Below, one piece after another: positions 16,266-24,300 of a stretch of 64,000 nucleotides of DNA. The stretch lies in the NCBI RefSeq assembly GCF_016714275.1, contig NZ_JADJNP010000010.1:1-64000 (forward strand), given 5' to 3'. Position 1 is the first letter of the stretch; every line of letters starts with the position of its first letter. A program made the translations under genes and the position numbers. This DNA is from Tessaracoccus sp. (GTDB taxonomy: Bacteria; Actinomycetota; Actinomycetes; Propionibacteriales; Propionibacteriaceae). The notes below the pieces were generated by a model. It was given only the letters and a program-made list of their open reading frames with translations. It searched no databases and was not told the DNA's origin.

Positions 16266-17435
16266 TCACTCCGTTTGTGTTGTCGCGGTGTCCATCGCCG
16301 TGACTGCTGCCGTCGAGAAAGATTCTAGTAGCGGCTCGTTTTTGTGCAAGTGATGAAAAGCACACGCGCCACGTTTAGCAGAAAGACACTTTTCGCAGAT
16401 TGTGATTCCGTTCGTCCGCGACTCCATCACGTCGTTTGGAAGCCCATGTCGCACAACCGCTCGGTAGGGGTCGATCACCAGAGCGAGCTTCGCGGGTCCA
16501 GGCGCGCGACGCATCCGCCTGATGCGACCGAGAAGTTGAAACCATTTCACGCGCGACGTAGGGGCGTAATCCAACACGGCCACAGAGATTTTTGCAAGGT
16601 CGATGGCCTCGACAAAGCACCCTACTCCGACAACGAAATCTATGCGTCCCGTGTTCAAATCAGAAAAAACGCTTCTCCTTTTCAGGGGTGCCATGCCCCC
16701 GAGCATCACCTCGGCTGACCATCCTGCGGCGGTGAGTTCTGCGGCGGCATCCTGCGCCCTGGCCTGCGTGGCGCAGAACACGAACCCGCGTCTGCGGCCA
16801 GCGTGGGCGTTCACGGTGCGCGCGAGGGTATCGGGCGGCGGGCAGATGACCCGAGCGGGCGCAATCAGCCCCGCCGCCGTGAGGGCCTCGGGATCATCGG
16901 CCAGCACAGAGCGCCCGAGCACCTCTCGCGGCATGGGCTGCGAGCCGCGCCACGGCGTCGCCGTCAGGTTGACGTGTGAGGCATCGGGAAAGCGATCTCT
17001 CACCCCGCGCGCAATCGGGCCGGTGAGTTTGTGAGCTTCGTCCCACAGCACCACATCCGGCGCGAGCGAATCGAGCGGGTCAAGATCGAACGCGGACCAG
17101 TAGAGCGCGCGGCGCTTGCGCGCAGCGTGAAGCGTCCAGAGCGAGGCAATTACGCACGTTGCGCTGGGCGAGCACTGCTCAAACCCGCTGGCGATCAAAC
17201 GAAGGTCGTTGAAGCCCGCGCGATACAGGCTCTCGAATGCGGCGATGGCGGTAGACGGTCCCGGCGTGAGCCACAGTACGCGCGCCCCGCGCTCAAGGTA
17301 GCCACGCGCGATCTCAGGCCCGAGCACCGAGCTTTTGCCACTACCCGTCGGCGCAACCAACGTCACGCTCCCCGGCAACGCCTCACGCACTCGCTCAATC
17401 GCGCTCGCCTGCGCCTTTGTGGGTTTGAGCCTCAC
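16266..17435 (-). CDS. DEAH-box superfamily 2 helicase
   Basis: A 389-aa protein. Walker A is APTGSGKS (about 28-35), motif II WDEAH, motif III LTATPW, motif IV-like GFVFCATQARAQD, and motif VI QLLGRIRRMRR. It would unwind or translocate on nucleic acid at the expense of ATP. The C-terminus has CEKCLSAKRGACAFHHLH, a possible zinc site. The GTG start overlaps the upstream stop. The type I restriction/RadD-like helicase group is the nearest likeness. Confidence 0.85.
   Translation of the reverse strand: MRLKPTKAQASAIERVREALPGSVTLVAPTGSGKSSVLGPEIARGYLERGARVLWLTPGPSTAIAAFESLYRAGFNDLRLIASGFEQCSPSATCVIASLWTLHAARKRRALYWSAFDLDPLDSLAPDVVLWDEAHKLTGPIARGVRDRFPDASHVNLTATPWRGSQPMPREVLGRSVLADDPEALTAAGLIAPARVICPPPDTLARTVNAHAGRRRGFVFCATQARAQDAAAELTAAGWSAEVMLGGMAPLKRRSVFSDLNTGRIDFVVGVGCFVEAIDLAKISVAVLDYAPTSRVKWFQLLGRIRRMRRAPGPAKLALVIDPYRAVVRHGLPNDVMESRTNGITICEKCLSAKRGACAFHHLHKNEPLLESFSTAAVTAMDTATTQTE
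16378..16397 (-). promoter_or_regulatory. Copy of the shared regulatory box (minus sense)
   Basis: CTGCGAAAAGTGTCTTTCTG on the minus strand, close to the copy at 28585-28604. It lies within the 3' part of the DEAH helicase gene, upstream of 16262. Because it is intragenic, its function is less certain. Confidence 0.4.
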
Positions 17436-17788
17436 TCCACACTCACGGTCCGCACGCCTTCAAGCGCGAACACTGCATCGCCTGTGTGGGCAATCGTGAC
17501 AGTATGACCCTTTTCGCTCGTCGCCCTGGCCGCGTTCGTGAGCGCGTGGAGCATGGTGTCTCCCGTCCACGTCTCAGCCACAACAAAACAAAACCCGTCC
17601 CTGTACTCCTGGCGCGTGCGATCCGAGTCAAACACGGTGCATGGCAGTTTGCGAGAGACAGCATTTTGACCGTAGAGCGCGAAGCCCACCGCGCTCGCGT
17701 CCACGAGCAAGCGGTCGGCTGCGTCGAGTTCGCGACGTAGCTTTTCGAGGTTGGGCGGCTTTGCGCCTGTGCCGATTAGTAGTTTCAT
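17432..17788 (-). CDS. Hypothetical protein upstream of the DEAH helicase
   Basis: A 118-aa alpha/beta protein beginning MKLLIGTGAKPPNLEKL with a later VDASAVGFALYG. The N-terminal pattern loosely recalls nucleotide-binding or PIN-type folds, but key residues cannot be confirmed. An alternative ATG at 17803 would overlap the upstream gene. Confidence 0.6.
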   Translation of the reverse strand: MKLLIGTGAKPPNLEKLRRELDAADRLLVDASAVGFALYGQNAVSRKLPCTVFDSDRTRQEYRDGFCFVVAETWTGDTMLHALTNAARATSEKGHTVTIAHTGDAVFALEGVRTVSVE

Positions 17789-17793
17789 GGTTG

Positions 17794-18303
17794 CTAGAAC
17801 CATCCCCTAGTATATGCGCTGGCTCCCTCAAGTGTTATTCTAACCATTCCAGCAACCGGCCTGTGGACAAGACCGTCCGTTGTGAGCGATGCCAGCTTCG
17901 CGTACACGGAATTCGTACACGGATGCTGCGGAGTTTTTGTCATGCCGAATTTTTCCGGCCATCGCTTCCAGCACTCTAGCGCTACATCTTCTGTTGAGAT
18001 TGCGTCTTTCTGCTCGTATAATACTTCCAGAACGCATCCCCTTGTCGTGCCGTTGCGCTGCGGTGTGTTCTTGGCGGAAACTGGCGATGCTTTCATCGCC
18101 CTGCGAATCCGCCTTTTGATTGCTTCCGGCGCGGCTGGAGGCTCTGGTGTCGGCTTCTCAACGGGCAACGCCTGCGGCTCGCGCGTTGGCGTGATCTTCT
18201 CGATTCTGTACCGGCTCGGTTCCGTGTAGCGGTTCAGGTCGGGCTTCGGCGGGAGTCCCGTCGGTTGACCGCTGCCGAGAAAGCCTTTCGGTGCTGGAAT
18301 CAT
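17794..18303 (-). CDS. Protein with C-terminal winged-helix-like domain
   Basis: A 169-aa protein. Residues 1-75 are Pro-rich and likely disordered (EKPTPEPPAAPEAIKRRIRR). Residues about 85-169 (GCVLEVLYEQKDAISTEDVA through SLTTDGLVHRPVAGMVRITL) look like a winged helix-turn-helix of the type that senses or binds DNA. Start placed at MIPAPKGF. Regulator role inferred. Confidence 0.6.
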   Translation of the reverse strand: MIPAPKGFLGSGQPTGLPPKPDLNRYTEPSRYRIEKITPTREPQALPVEKPTPEPPAAPEAIKRRIRRAMKASPVSAKNTPQRNGTTRGCVLEVLYEQKDAISTEDVALECWKRWPEKFGMTKTPQHPCTNSVYAKLASLTTDGLVHRPVAGMVRITLEGASAYTRGWF

Positions 18304-18353
18304 CGCAGAAGCCCCATGATGACGTTTCGCATTCCCAAGAGTTCCATGTCCCC

Positions 18354-18725
18354 TCAGAACATCGACAGTTGACGCTCGCCCATGACGGAGGCCCCAAACT
18401 CTCCGAGCATCGCGGCAAGCACGGTGCGGTGACACCTCTGCGCGTTGGCGCAGAAGCACAGAAGCGTGACCGACTCGCGCGAGAGAAGATCACTCCAGCG
18501 TGACGGGTAGACCTTGCGGGCGTGCTCCATCTCGGCTCGATAGTCGGCCTCGTACTTGCGCCACAGCGCGAGCGTTTCGAGTCCCGCATGGCGAGCGTTG
18601 AGGTAGGGCTGTACGAGCGCCCACGACGGCGCGAACAGCACACCCGTCGGATGGTTGCCCGAGCGCGTCACGTCCAGCGCATCGGGACCGCCGAAGGTCA
18701 TGCGCGACGTGTGGACCTTTACCAT
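18354..18725 (-). CDS. DUF488-like protein
   Basis: A 123-aa protein. The stretch VTLLCFCANAQRCHRTVLAA near residue 95 matches the DUF488 signature (C-x-x-x-x-x-CHR), and SWALVQPYLNARHAGLETLALW fits the upstream helix. The biochemical function of DUF488 is not settled. The ATG overlaps the end of the HTH gene of array A, so it belongs to that unit. Confidence 0.6.
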   Translation of the reverse strand: MVKVHTSRMTFGGPDALDVTRSGNHPTGVLFAPSWALVQPYLNARHAGLETLALWRKYEADYRAEMEHARKVYPSRWSDLLSRESVTLLCFCANAQRCHRTVLAAMLGEFGASVMGERQLSMF

Positions 18726-19027
18726 CGCGGATCATCTTCCATCTTCAACGCGAACCGGGATAGGACAACGAACACCTCACACCATTCGCCGTCGGACAGC
18801 GTTGCGCGTCCATTCTCCAGCGCGGAGAGTTCTCTCGGTTCCATCTCCAGTGCCGTTGCAAGCTCTCGCATCCCAACGTCAAGAACGATGCGAAAGTGAA
18901 GTACCGCTTCGGCTCGGGGCGACAGCGGGTAGCGGTCAACCTCGACCTCGCGCAGCCCTCCGGGGTTCACAAACGCCATCGTCTTCTCTCGGGCGATGGG
19001 CGATACCGGGATGATCGTCAGTTTCAC
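18719..19027 (-). CDS. XRE-like HTH protein closing array A
   Basis: A 102-aa protein. Residues about 35-90 (LSPRAEAVLHFRIVLDVGMR then ELATALEMEPRELSALENGR) fit an XRE-type helix-turn-helix. The GTG overlaps the stop of unit A3 by GTGA, so it is coupled to the lectin-segment array. Its first residues (VKLTIIPVSPIA) resemble those of the short frame ending array B (MTLKIVPITITE). A frame starting at 19204 runs through the mini-genes out of phase and was not used. Confidence 0.7.
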   Translation of the reverse strand: MKLTIIPVSPIAREKTMAFVNPGGLREVEVDRYPLSPRAEAVLHFRIVLDVGMRELATALEMEPRELSALENGRATLSDGEWCEVFVVLSRFALKMEDDPRW

Positions 19028-19170
19028 GGTCCAACCTCCACGCGAATCAGCCTTACGGACCCAGCCCACGAGTTTCGACTCAAGAGGTACTCCGTTCTCG
19101 CGGCAGACCCGACAAGCAACGTGGCGGACTGCACCCACGATCCTCCACGCTGAAACTCTGTATGGATCAC
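19024..19170 (-). CDS. FGE/lectin C-terminal mini-gene, unit A3
   Basis: 48 aa, starting VIHTEFQRGGSWVQS and ending SVRLIRVEVGP. It keeps R-G-G-S-W and the R-V-E-V-G-P terminus but has lost the G-F-R-C core (SVRLIR instead). GTG start overlaps the A2 stop. It is the most diverged unit of array A. Confidence 0.7.
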   Translation of the reverse strand: MIHTEFQRGGSWVQSATLLVGSAARTEYLLSRNSWAGSVRLIRVEVGP

Positions 19171-19310
19171 GGCCCCACCTCCACCCGCGCGCAACGAAAC
19201 CCAAGGCTGCAGTACCGATAGGACACGGCGCTCCTGCTGCGATAGGCCGCGCGCACCCACGACGGGTCGCTGATGAACCAACCCACGCCGCGGCAGACGC
19301 GTGCGATCAC
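19167..19310 (-). CDS. FGE/lectin C-terminal mini-gene, unit A2
   Basis: 47 aa, starting VIARVCRGVGW and ending LGFRCARVEVGP. Nearly identical at the DNA level to units B1 and B3 on the opposite strand 33 kb away, except at first and second positions of mostly NNC/NNT codons (for example codons 12, 23, 25, 27, 33 and 34). This pattern is described under the findings. GTG overlaps the A1 stop. Confidence 0.8.
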   Translation of the reverse strand: MIARVCRGVGWFISDPSWVRAAYRSRSAVSYRYCSLGFRCARVEVGP

Positions 19311-19447
19311 GGTCCCACCTCCACCCGCGCGCAGCGAAAACCCAGTCCGTTGTCGCGATAGGACGGAGAGTTCCCGTGGCGAACGCCCGCGCGCGCCCTG
19401 GAGCGGTCGATGTTGTACCAGCCGCCACCACGGTAGACGTAGAACAT
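19307..19447 (-). CDS. FGE/lectin C-terminal mini-gene, unit A1
   Basis: 46 aa, starting MFYVYRGGGW and ending LGFRCARVEVGP. Its ATG overlaps the stop of the 133-aa protein by one base (TAATG). After the Trp come four NNC codons (Y-N-I-D), the same place where A2, B1 and B3 vary. Confidence 0.75.
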   Translation of the reverse strand: MFYVYRGGGWYNIDRSRARAGVRHGNSPSYRDNGLGFRCARVEVGP

Positions 19448-19848
19448 TACGGCATCCTCCGCATCATCTCCATTTGGCGCACGGCGAGACGGTCAATCTC
19501 GCACGCGCCCGTGTGGTATCGCCCGAGCGCGGTGGCCCACCCCGCCCCGCGGCATCGAACGTCGTGGTGCAGCCGCAGGAACCGAAGCGCGAGGCCCGCG
19601 CCGCGGTCCAGCGTGATCTCAACCTCGGGGTGCGTCGCGTGGAACTCGGTCACGTCGAAGTAGGGCGTTCGATGCGCGGCGGAATGAAGGTGGAACCAGT
19701 TTCCCACCCAAGCCGTTACCGTCAGCAATCGACGCTCCTGCACATCGGGCGTCGCGCGAAGAATTGCGTCGGCGTAGAGTTTTCGGTCATACGCCTGCAC
19801 GTTCCCGATGCACAGCGCCATCCACAGCATGATTGTTTCGAGCGTCAC
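19447..19848 (-). CDS. Hypothetical protein, possibly lysozyme-like, leading array A
   Basis: A 133-aa protein beginning MTLETIMLWMALCIGNVQAY. The C-terminal part (GAGLALRFLRLHHDVRCRG, GWATALGRYHTGAC) loosely recalls the end of lytic-transglycosylase domains (Y-N-x-G), but no sure catalytic Glu motif is visible. It is the first gene of the array A transcription unit, about 60 nt downstream of a regulatory box. Confidence 0.55.
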   Translation of the reverse strand: MTLETIMLWMALCIGNVQAYDRKLYADAILRATPDVQERRLLTVTAWVGNWFHLHSAAHRTPYFDVTEFHATHPEVEITLDRGAGLALRFLRLHHDVRCRGAGWATALGRYHTGACEIDRLAVRQMEMMRRMP

Positions 19849-19878
19849 GTTTGGCTACGGTATACTGGAGCCAACCGC

Positions 19879-21099
19879 ATGACGCAAGACGCAAACGATC
19901 ACGCCTCTGAGACAGAAAAGACGTTTTCCTATGAGGGGCTCACAGATGAGCAGCGGGCGGGCGTAGACCTCGCCCTTTCTTCGCGCGTCGCGTGCATCAC
20001 TGGCGGCGCGGGAAGCGGCAAAACCACGGCCCTCGCGGCGCTCTGCGAGCATTCCACGGCCCGAGAGCGCGGCGTGCTCTTGCTCGCGCCCACTGGCAAG
20101 GCTGCGGCGCGCATCAGCGAGAAGACGCACAGGCCCGCGAGCACCATCCACCGCGCGCTCGGCTGGGAACCGCGGCTGCGGAAGGTCCGCTACGATGCCG
20201 TGACGCCCTGGTCGCAGCGACAAATCGTTTGCGACGAGGCAAGCATGGTCGATGCTCTGCTCTGCGCGGACCTCCTCGAAGCCGCTTCCGAGGGCGCACA
20301 CGTCACCTTTGTTGGCGACGTGAACCAGCTTCCGCCCGTCGGCCCTGGCGCTCCCTTCGCAGACCTCTTGCGCTCGGGCGTGGTGCCCACCGCGCGCCTC
20401 GCCACCATCCACCGACAGGGCGAGGGCTCCCCCGTCGTGACGGCTGCGCACGCGATCCTCGCAGGCAACCGCCCGCGCGACGTGAAGGGGCCATCTGAGG
20501 CGTTTCTCTTCGTACCCGTGCCCACAGACCTCGACGTGATGGCGCGGGCGCTCTCGGTGGTACAGCGGTCGATTCCCGGCAAGTACGGGCTCGCGACCGA
20601 CGCGGAGATTCAGGTGCTCTCGGGCACGGTGCTTCTCTCCGACGAACTCAACGCTGCGCTGGCCCGTCACTTCAACCCGCACGCGGGGCCGTACCTCGGC
20701 GCTGGCGATAAGGTGCTCCACACGAAGAACAATTACGAACTCGGGGTGTTCAACGGAGACGTGGGGCGCTGTCTTCTGCGAGACGAACGCGGCGCACAGG
20801 TGGAGTACGACGGGCGGATCGTGGCGTATCCCGCGGGCGTGGTGCGGCGGGAACTTGTGCGGGCGTGGTGCCTCACGGTCCACCGCGCACAAGGGAGCGA
20901 GTATCCCGCCGTCGTGGTGTGCCTCGACGGGCGGGCCTCGCCCCTGCTCACGCGCCAATGGCTCTACACTGCCGTCACCAGGGCGCGGCGGGTGTGCGTG
21001 GTGATCGGGACCGAGCGCGCGTACCGGCGGGCGTTCTCTGCGCCTGCGCCGGTACGCCAGAGCGCCCTGGCGGATCTTCTGCGGGTCAATTCCCCCTGA
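19879..21099 (+). CDS. RecD-like ATP-dependent DNA helicase
   Basis: A 406-aa superfamily 1B helicase. LTDEQRAGVDLAL leads into Walker A GGAGSGKTT (42-50); DEASMVD is motif II, GDVNQLPPVGPG motif III, and the C-terminus has TVHRAQGSEYPAVVV and YTAVTRAR, the RecD2/TraI-type motifs. It moves 5'-3' on single strands in characterised relatives. The ATG at 19879 is preceded by TATACT 12 nt upstream, a good -10. A longer frame from 19273 runs antisense through array A and was rejected. Confidence 0.88.
   Translation: MTQDANDHASETEKTFSYEGLTDEQRAGVDLALSSRVACITGGAGSGKTTALAALCEHSTARERGVLLLAPTGKAAARISEKTHRPASTIHRALGWEPRLRKVRYDAVTPWSQRQIVCDEASMVDALLCADLLEAASEGAHVTFVGDVNQLPPVGPGAPFADLLRSGVVPTARLATIHRQGEGSPVVTAAHAILAGNRPRDVKGPSEAFLFVPVPTDLDVMARALSVVQRSIPGKYGLATDAEIQVLSGTVLLSDELNAALARHFNPHAGPYLGAGDKVLHTKNNYELGVFNGDVGRCLLRDERGAQVEYDGRIVAYPAGVVRRELVRAWCLTVHRAQGSEYPAVVVCLDGRASPLLTRQWLYTAVTRARRVCVVIGTERAYRRAFSAPAPVRQSALADLLRVNSP
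19911..19930 (-). promoter_or_regulatory. Copy of the shared regulatory box
   Basis: AGGAAAACGTCTTTTCTGTC on the minus strand, about 60 nt upstream of the array A unit. It falls inside the first codons of the divergent RecD-like gene, where it encodes T-E-K-T-F-S-Y. It could regulate both directions. Confidence 0.5.
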
Positions 21100-21229
21100 G
21101 AATCCAGGGCTGTACGGGCACGAGAAACACCAGCCGTTCGGGCTTCGTCCACACCATCAGCGCCCGAAGGCGTTGGGCAGCGATGGACGAAATACGAACG
21201 GTCTGGAACTCTGGAAAATTCTGGCTCAT
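21086..21229 (-). CDS. Small hypothetical protein after the giant gene
   Basis: 47 aa, starting MSQNFPEFQTVRISSI and ending VQPWILRGN, with GGGAGAAG 3-10 nt upstream of the ATG. It follows the 2413-aa gene by 86 nt and converges on the RecD-like gene, overlapping its last codons. No family recognised. Confidence 0.55.
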   Translation of the reverse strand: MSQNFPEFQTVRISSIAAQRLRALMVWTKPERLVFLVPVQPWILRGN

Positions 21230-21315
21230 GGCTTCTCCCGCGGCTTGGATTGTTGAGGCTCGCACCTCAACACCGCCGCAGGAGGCCAATCGTTTCAAGA
21301 AATCGACGCTGGTAC

Positions 21316-24300
21316 TCAGCTTTCGTAGCCCTCGTCCTCTTCGCCGTCTTCGTCGCCCTCGTCTTCTGAGGGCGTCTTTCCCCTGACGAGTTCGGACGGC
21401 TTCTCCTGCAATTCGTTTTCCTTCTTGCGCGTCTCGGGATCGTTCCAGGCGTACAGGTCCGCACGCTTCCGCACGTCCCAAATAAGCTCAGATCGCACGT
21501 CGTCCATCTTCTCGGCGGGGATCGCAGCCACAAGCGCATCCCACAGGTTGCCGGAATTGCCGTTGACCGCAGGGTCTTCGCTGAAAACGATTCCGCTCAG
21601 AGCGAGCCCGCGTTCCTTGTCGATCCATTCGAGCGATTGGCGGATGGCCTCGACCACGCCGAGAGTGCGGATCTTCTGGTCGGTGGGCTTCCCTGCGCGA
21701 ATCCAGACCATCACGGCGTCTACGATGTCCGTCACGTCGCTGAACTTCTTGCCGATCACGCTCTCGCCCAGGCTCTCACCCCACCACGCGATTGCGATGG
21801 CGTTGAAGGTGCCGTAGGTGTTCGCGCTGCGCTTCGGGTTGAGTGCGGAGAGAGCCTCTCGGAAGCGCAGGAGGTTCGCGTAGGTCGGCATCGGCACAAG
21901 GGCCAGTTTCTCGTGGACGTTCTCTTTCGTGATGGATTCTCGCGGAACCAGGGAGAAAGACCCATCCGCGGCGATGCCGGGGAGGTTCTTGTTCCCGATG
22001 TTGTAGAGCCCCTGCCTCGGCTTGTCTCCGCCGACTTGCCAGCGGCCCGCGATCCAGCCGGCGCTCTGGTACTCCGAGCCGGGAATGGAAAGATCCATGA
22101 GAATGCGGGGCGCGTAGATACCCCAATAGCGCGCGAGCCACGTCTCATCCGCAGCGTACCACGCGAGTTCTTCCCAAATGCGCGACTCTGAATCGTAGCG
22201 TTCTGGATCGGCCTTGCTCTTGAGTTCAAGCGCCGTGTTGTGCTTGAGCTTGACCTCAACCGCCCGCATGACCGTCTCGTGATCGTCGTCGGGCCAATCC
22301 GACACGTCGTAGATGTCCAGCGGAAGACAGTAGGCACGTCGCGCGAACGGTGGAGGATTGTTGAAATCGTATTCCGCGTGCTTCGACTTCACATAGCTTC
22401 GGGTCGCGGCGTGGAGTTCTTCGGCAACCTCGCCAAAATCGCGCAGCTTCCACTCTGCGCTACCGGGCTTGCGGTGTCCGATCACGTCTTTGGTGGCCCA
22501 CACCTGCGCCGCCGTGGCCCCGCTGGGACTCACCGAAATACCCGTGACCGCCTTCGCATGAGCCACGACGGAGCCATAGTGAGAGAAACTCACCGCGAGG
22601 CTTCCGTAGCTGTTCCGTTGGATCAGCTTCATCCTGCACGACTCCCACACGGGCGGGAGAATGAAGGCGATGGGATACACGCGAATACTCGTCGGTGCCT
22701 TCTTCTCGGCGGGTTCTGGCGCGTCGTACTTGTCCTCGCCTTCGTCGCCGCCCGCGGGTTTGACCTTGCCTCCCGCACTGACGGCCCTGTCGTCGTCGTG
22801 CGTGTACTCGCTCCCGTCGGCGCGGACGTAGAACGGTAGATGCTGCGGAGTCTCCTCCTTCTGAGTCTGCTTCCACCTGTTTCGCTTCTTCTCCTCCTCC
22901 TCTTCCTTCTTCGTCAGCTTGCGCTTCGGCTCGATGGTGAGTTCGCTCGTCGGCGGAAAGAGGTAATCGTTGACCTGAGCGACACGCGAGAGAAACGGAT
23001 ACGACCGCTCGGACACCTTCGCGTAGATTTCATCGACAGACGCCTTTGCGTCGTCGCGGAAAACCTGAATCGACTCCCCCTTGAACCCCTGCGCGGAGGC
23101 ATACCGCGAACGGGCGCAAGCGTAGCTCGCGCGACCCAGGAGGAGCTTGACCCTGCTCTTGGTCTGCTTGCGCTCGTCAATCACCTGACTGACACATGCC
23201 TCCGAAAGCGCCTCCTCGGCCTCTTCGCGACTGCACGACACCATGCCGATCACGCCTTCAATACCTTGACCCGCAGCGGGGTTGTTGGTCTTGAGGTCCT
23301 GGCTCTGGAGAAGGGAAACCATCCATCCGCGCTTGCCCCCGATCATGTTGAACCGGAGAGCATCGCCCGAGCATCGCCCGAAGTAGTAGGCAATCTCGAT
23401 AGAGCCCATCTTGTTGCCCTGACGCACACCGCGCCCGTTCCGCTGATGGAGCGTGGCGGGCTCCCACGGGAGGTCAACGTGGTGAATCGCACACGTCCGC
23501 TGCTGAAGGTCGATTCCCTCGTAAGCCACAGAGTTCGCGATCACCACGTCATAGAGCGGGTCCACCATCTTCTCTGCATCGCCGTTGAAGGCGTCTGCGA
23601 TGGCGAGCCGCTTCCCCGGCGACGGCGCGGTCTTTCCGTTGAGAACCGCGATGCGCGTTGGATCGACACCGTAGTGAACAAGCGTCTTTTCGAGCCATAC
23701 ATGGCCCGCGATGGACTCCAGAAAGATGACGTGTCCGCACGTTCGCGTGCCGAAAACTGCGCGGGCGACCTCCTTCTGACCGTCCACGTTCTCGCCGCCG
23801 AAAGGCATGGTGTACCGCTGGCATCCGAGGTTTTCAGCCCTGGCCTTGAGCATCACCTCTTCGGAACAGACCACCACCTGAATCTCTCCGGGCTTGCGCA
23901 TTCGGCCCGAGACGAGGCGGAACACGTCTTGTGCGTGGTCCTCGTGCTTGACTGCGATCATCACGTTCGCGGGCGTACCGAAACGCTGGAGAATCTCCAT
24001 CGTCTCGTCTTCTCGCCCCTTCGGACAGAGCACCACTTGACCGCATGAAAGGCTGGCGGCGATGCGTTTGGCGCAAGCGTCGAACTTCGGAGATTGAAAC
24101 GACCCAACCTCCTTCGCAGATTTGATCGACCATTTGCTTCCGTAGGCTCGCGGTTCCGAAAGGAACTGCACCGCGCTCACGACGCTCCCGTCGGGGGTCG
24201 TGAGCCGCTTGCCGGTCTTCGTGTTCACGACGATCAGGTTGCCGTTCTTCACCTCAGTGTGCGCTTCCGCGCACTCGTCCAAGCATGGGTGAACGGCGAT

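Larger units (their letters stand above)
19024..19447 (-). repeat. Array A: three tandem FGE/lectin C-terminal mini-genes
   Basis: Three consecutive units (A1, A2, A3 in transcription order) of 141, 144 and 147 nt. Each ends with GAGGTNGGNCCGTGA, and the next unit's GTG overlaps that TGA. They lie between the 133-aa protein gene at 19447 and the XRE-like gene at 18719. Confidence 0.85.

Noticed and set aside
19273..19878. Upstream extension of the RecD-like gene (200 residues)
   Set aside because: It runs antisense through array A and the 133-aa gene, and the ATG at 19879 has a proper -10 sequence and begins just before the conserved helicase region.
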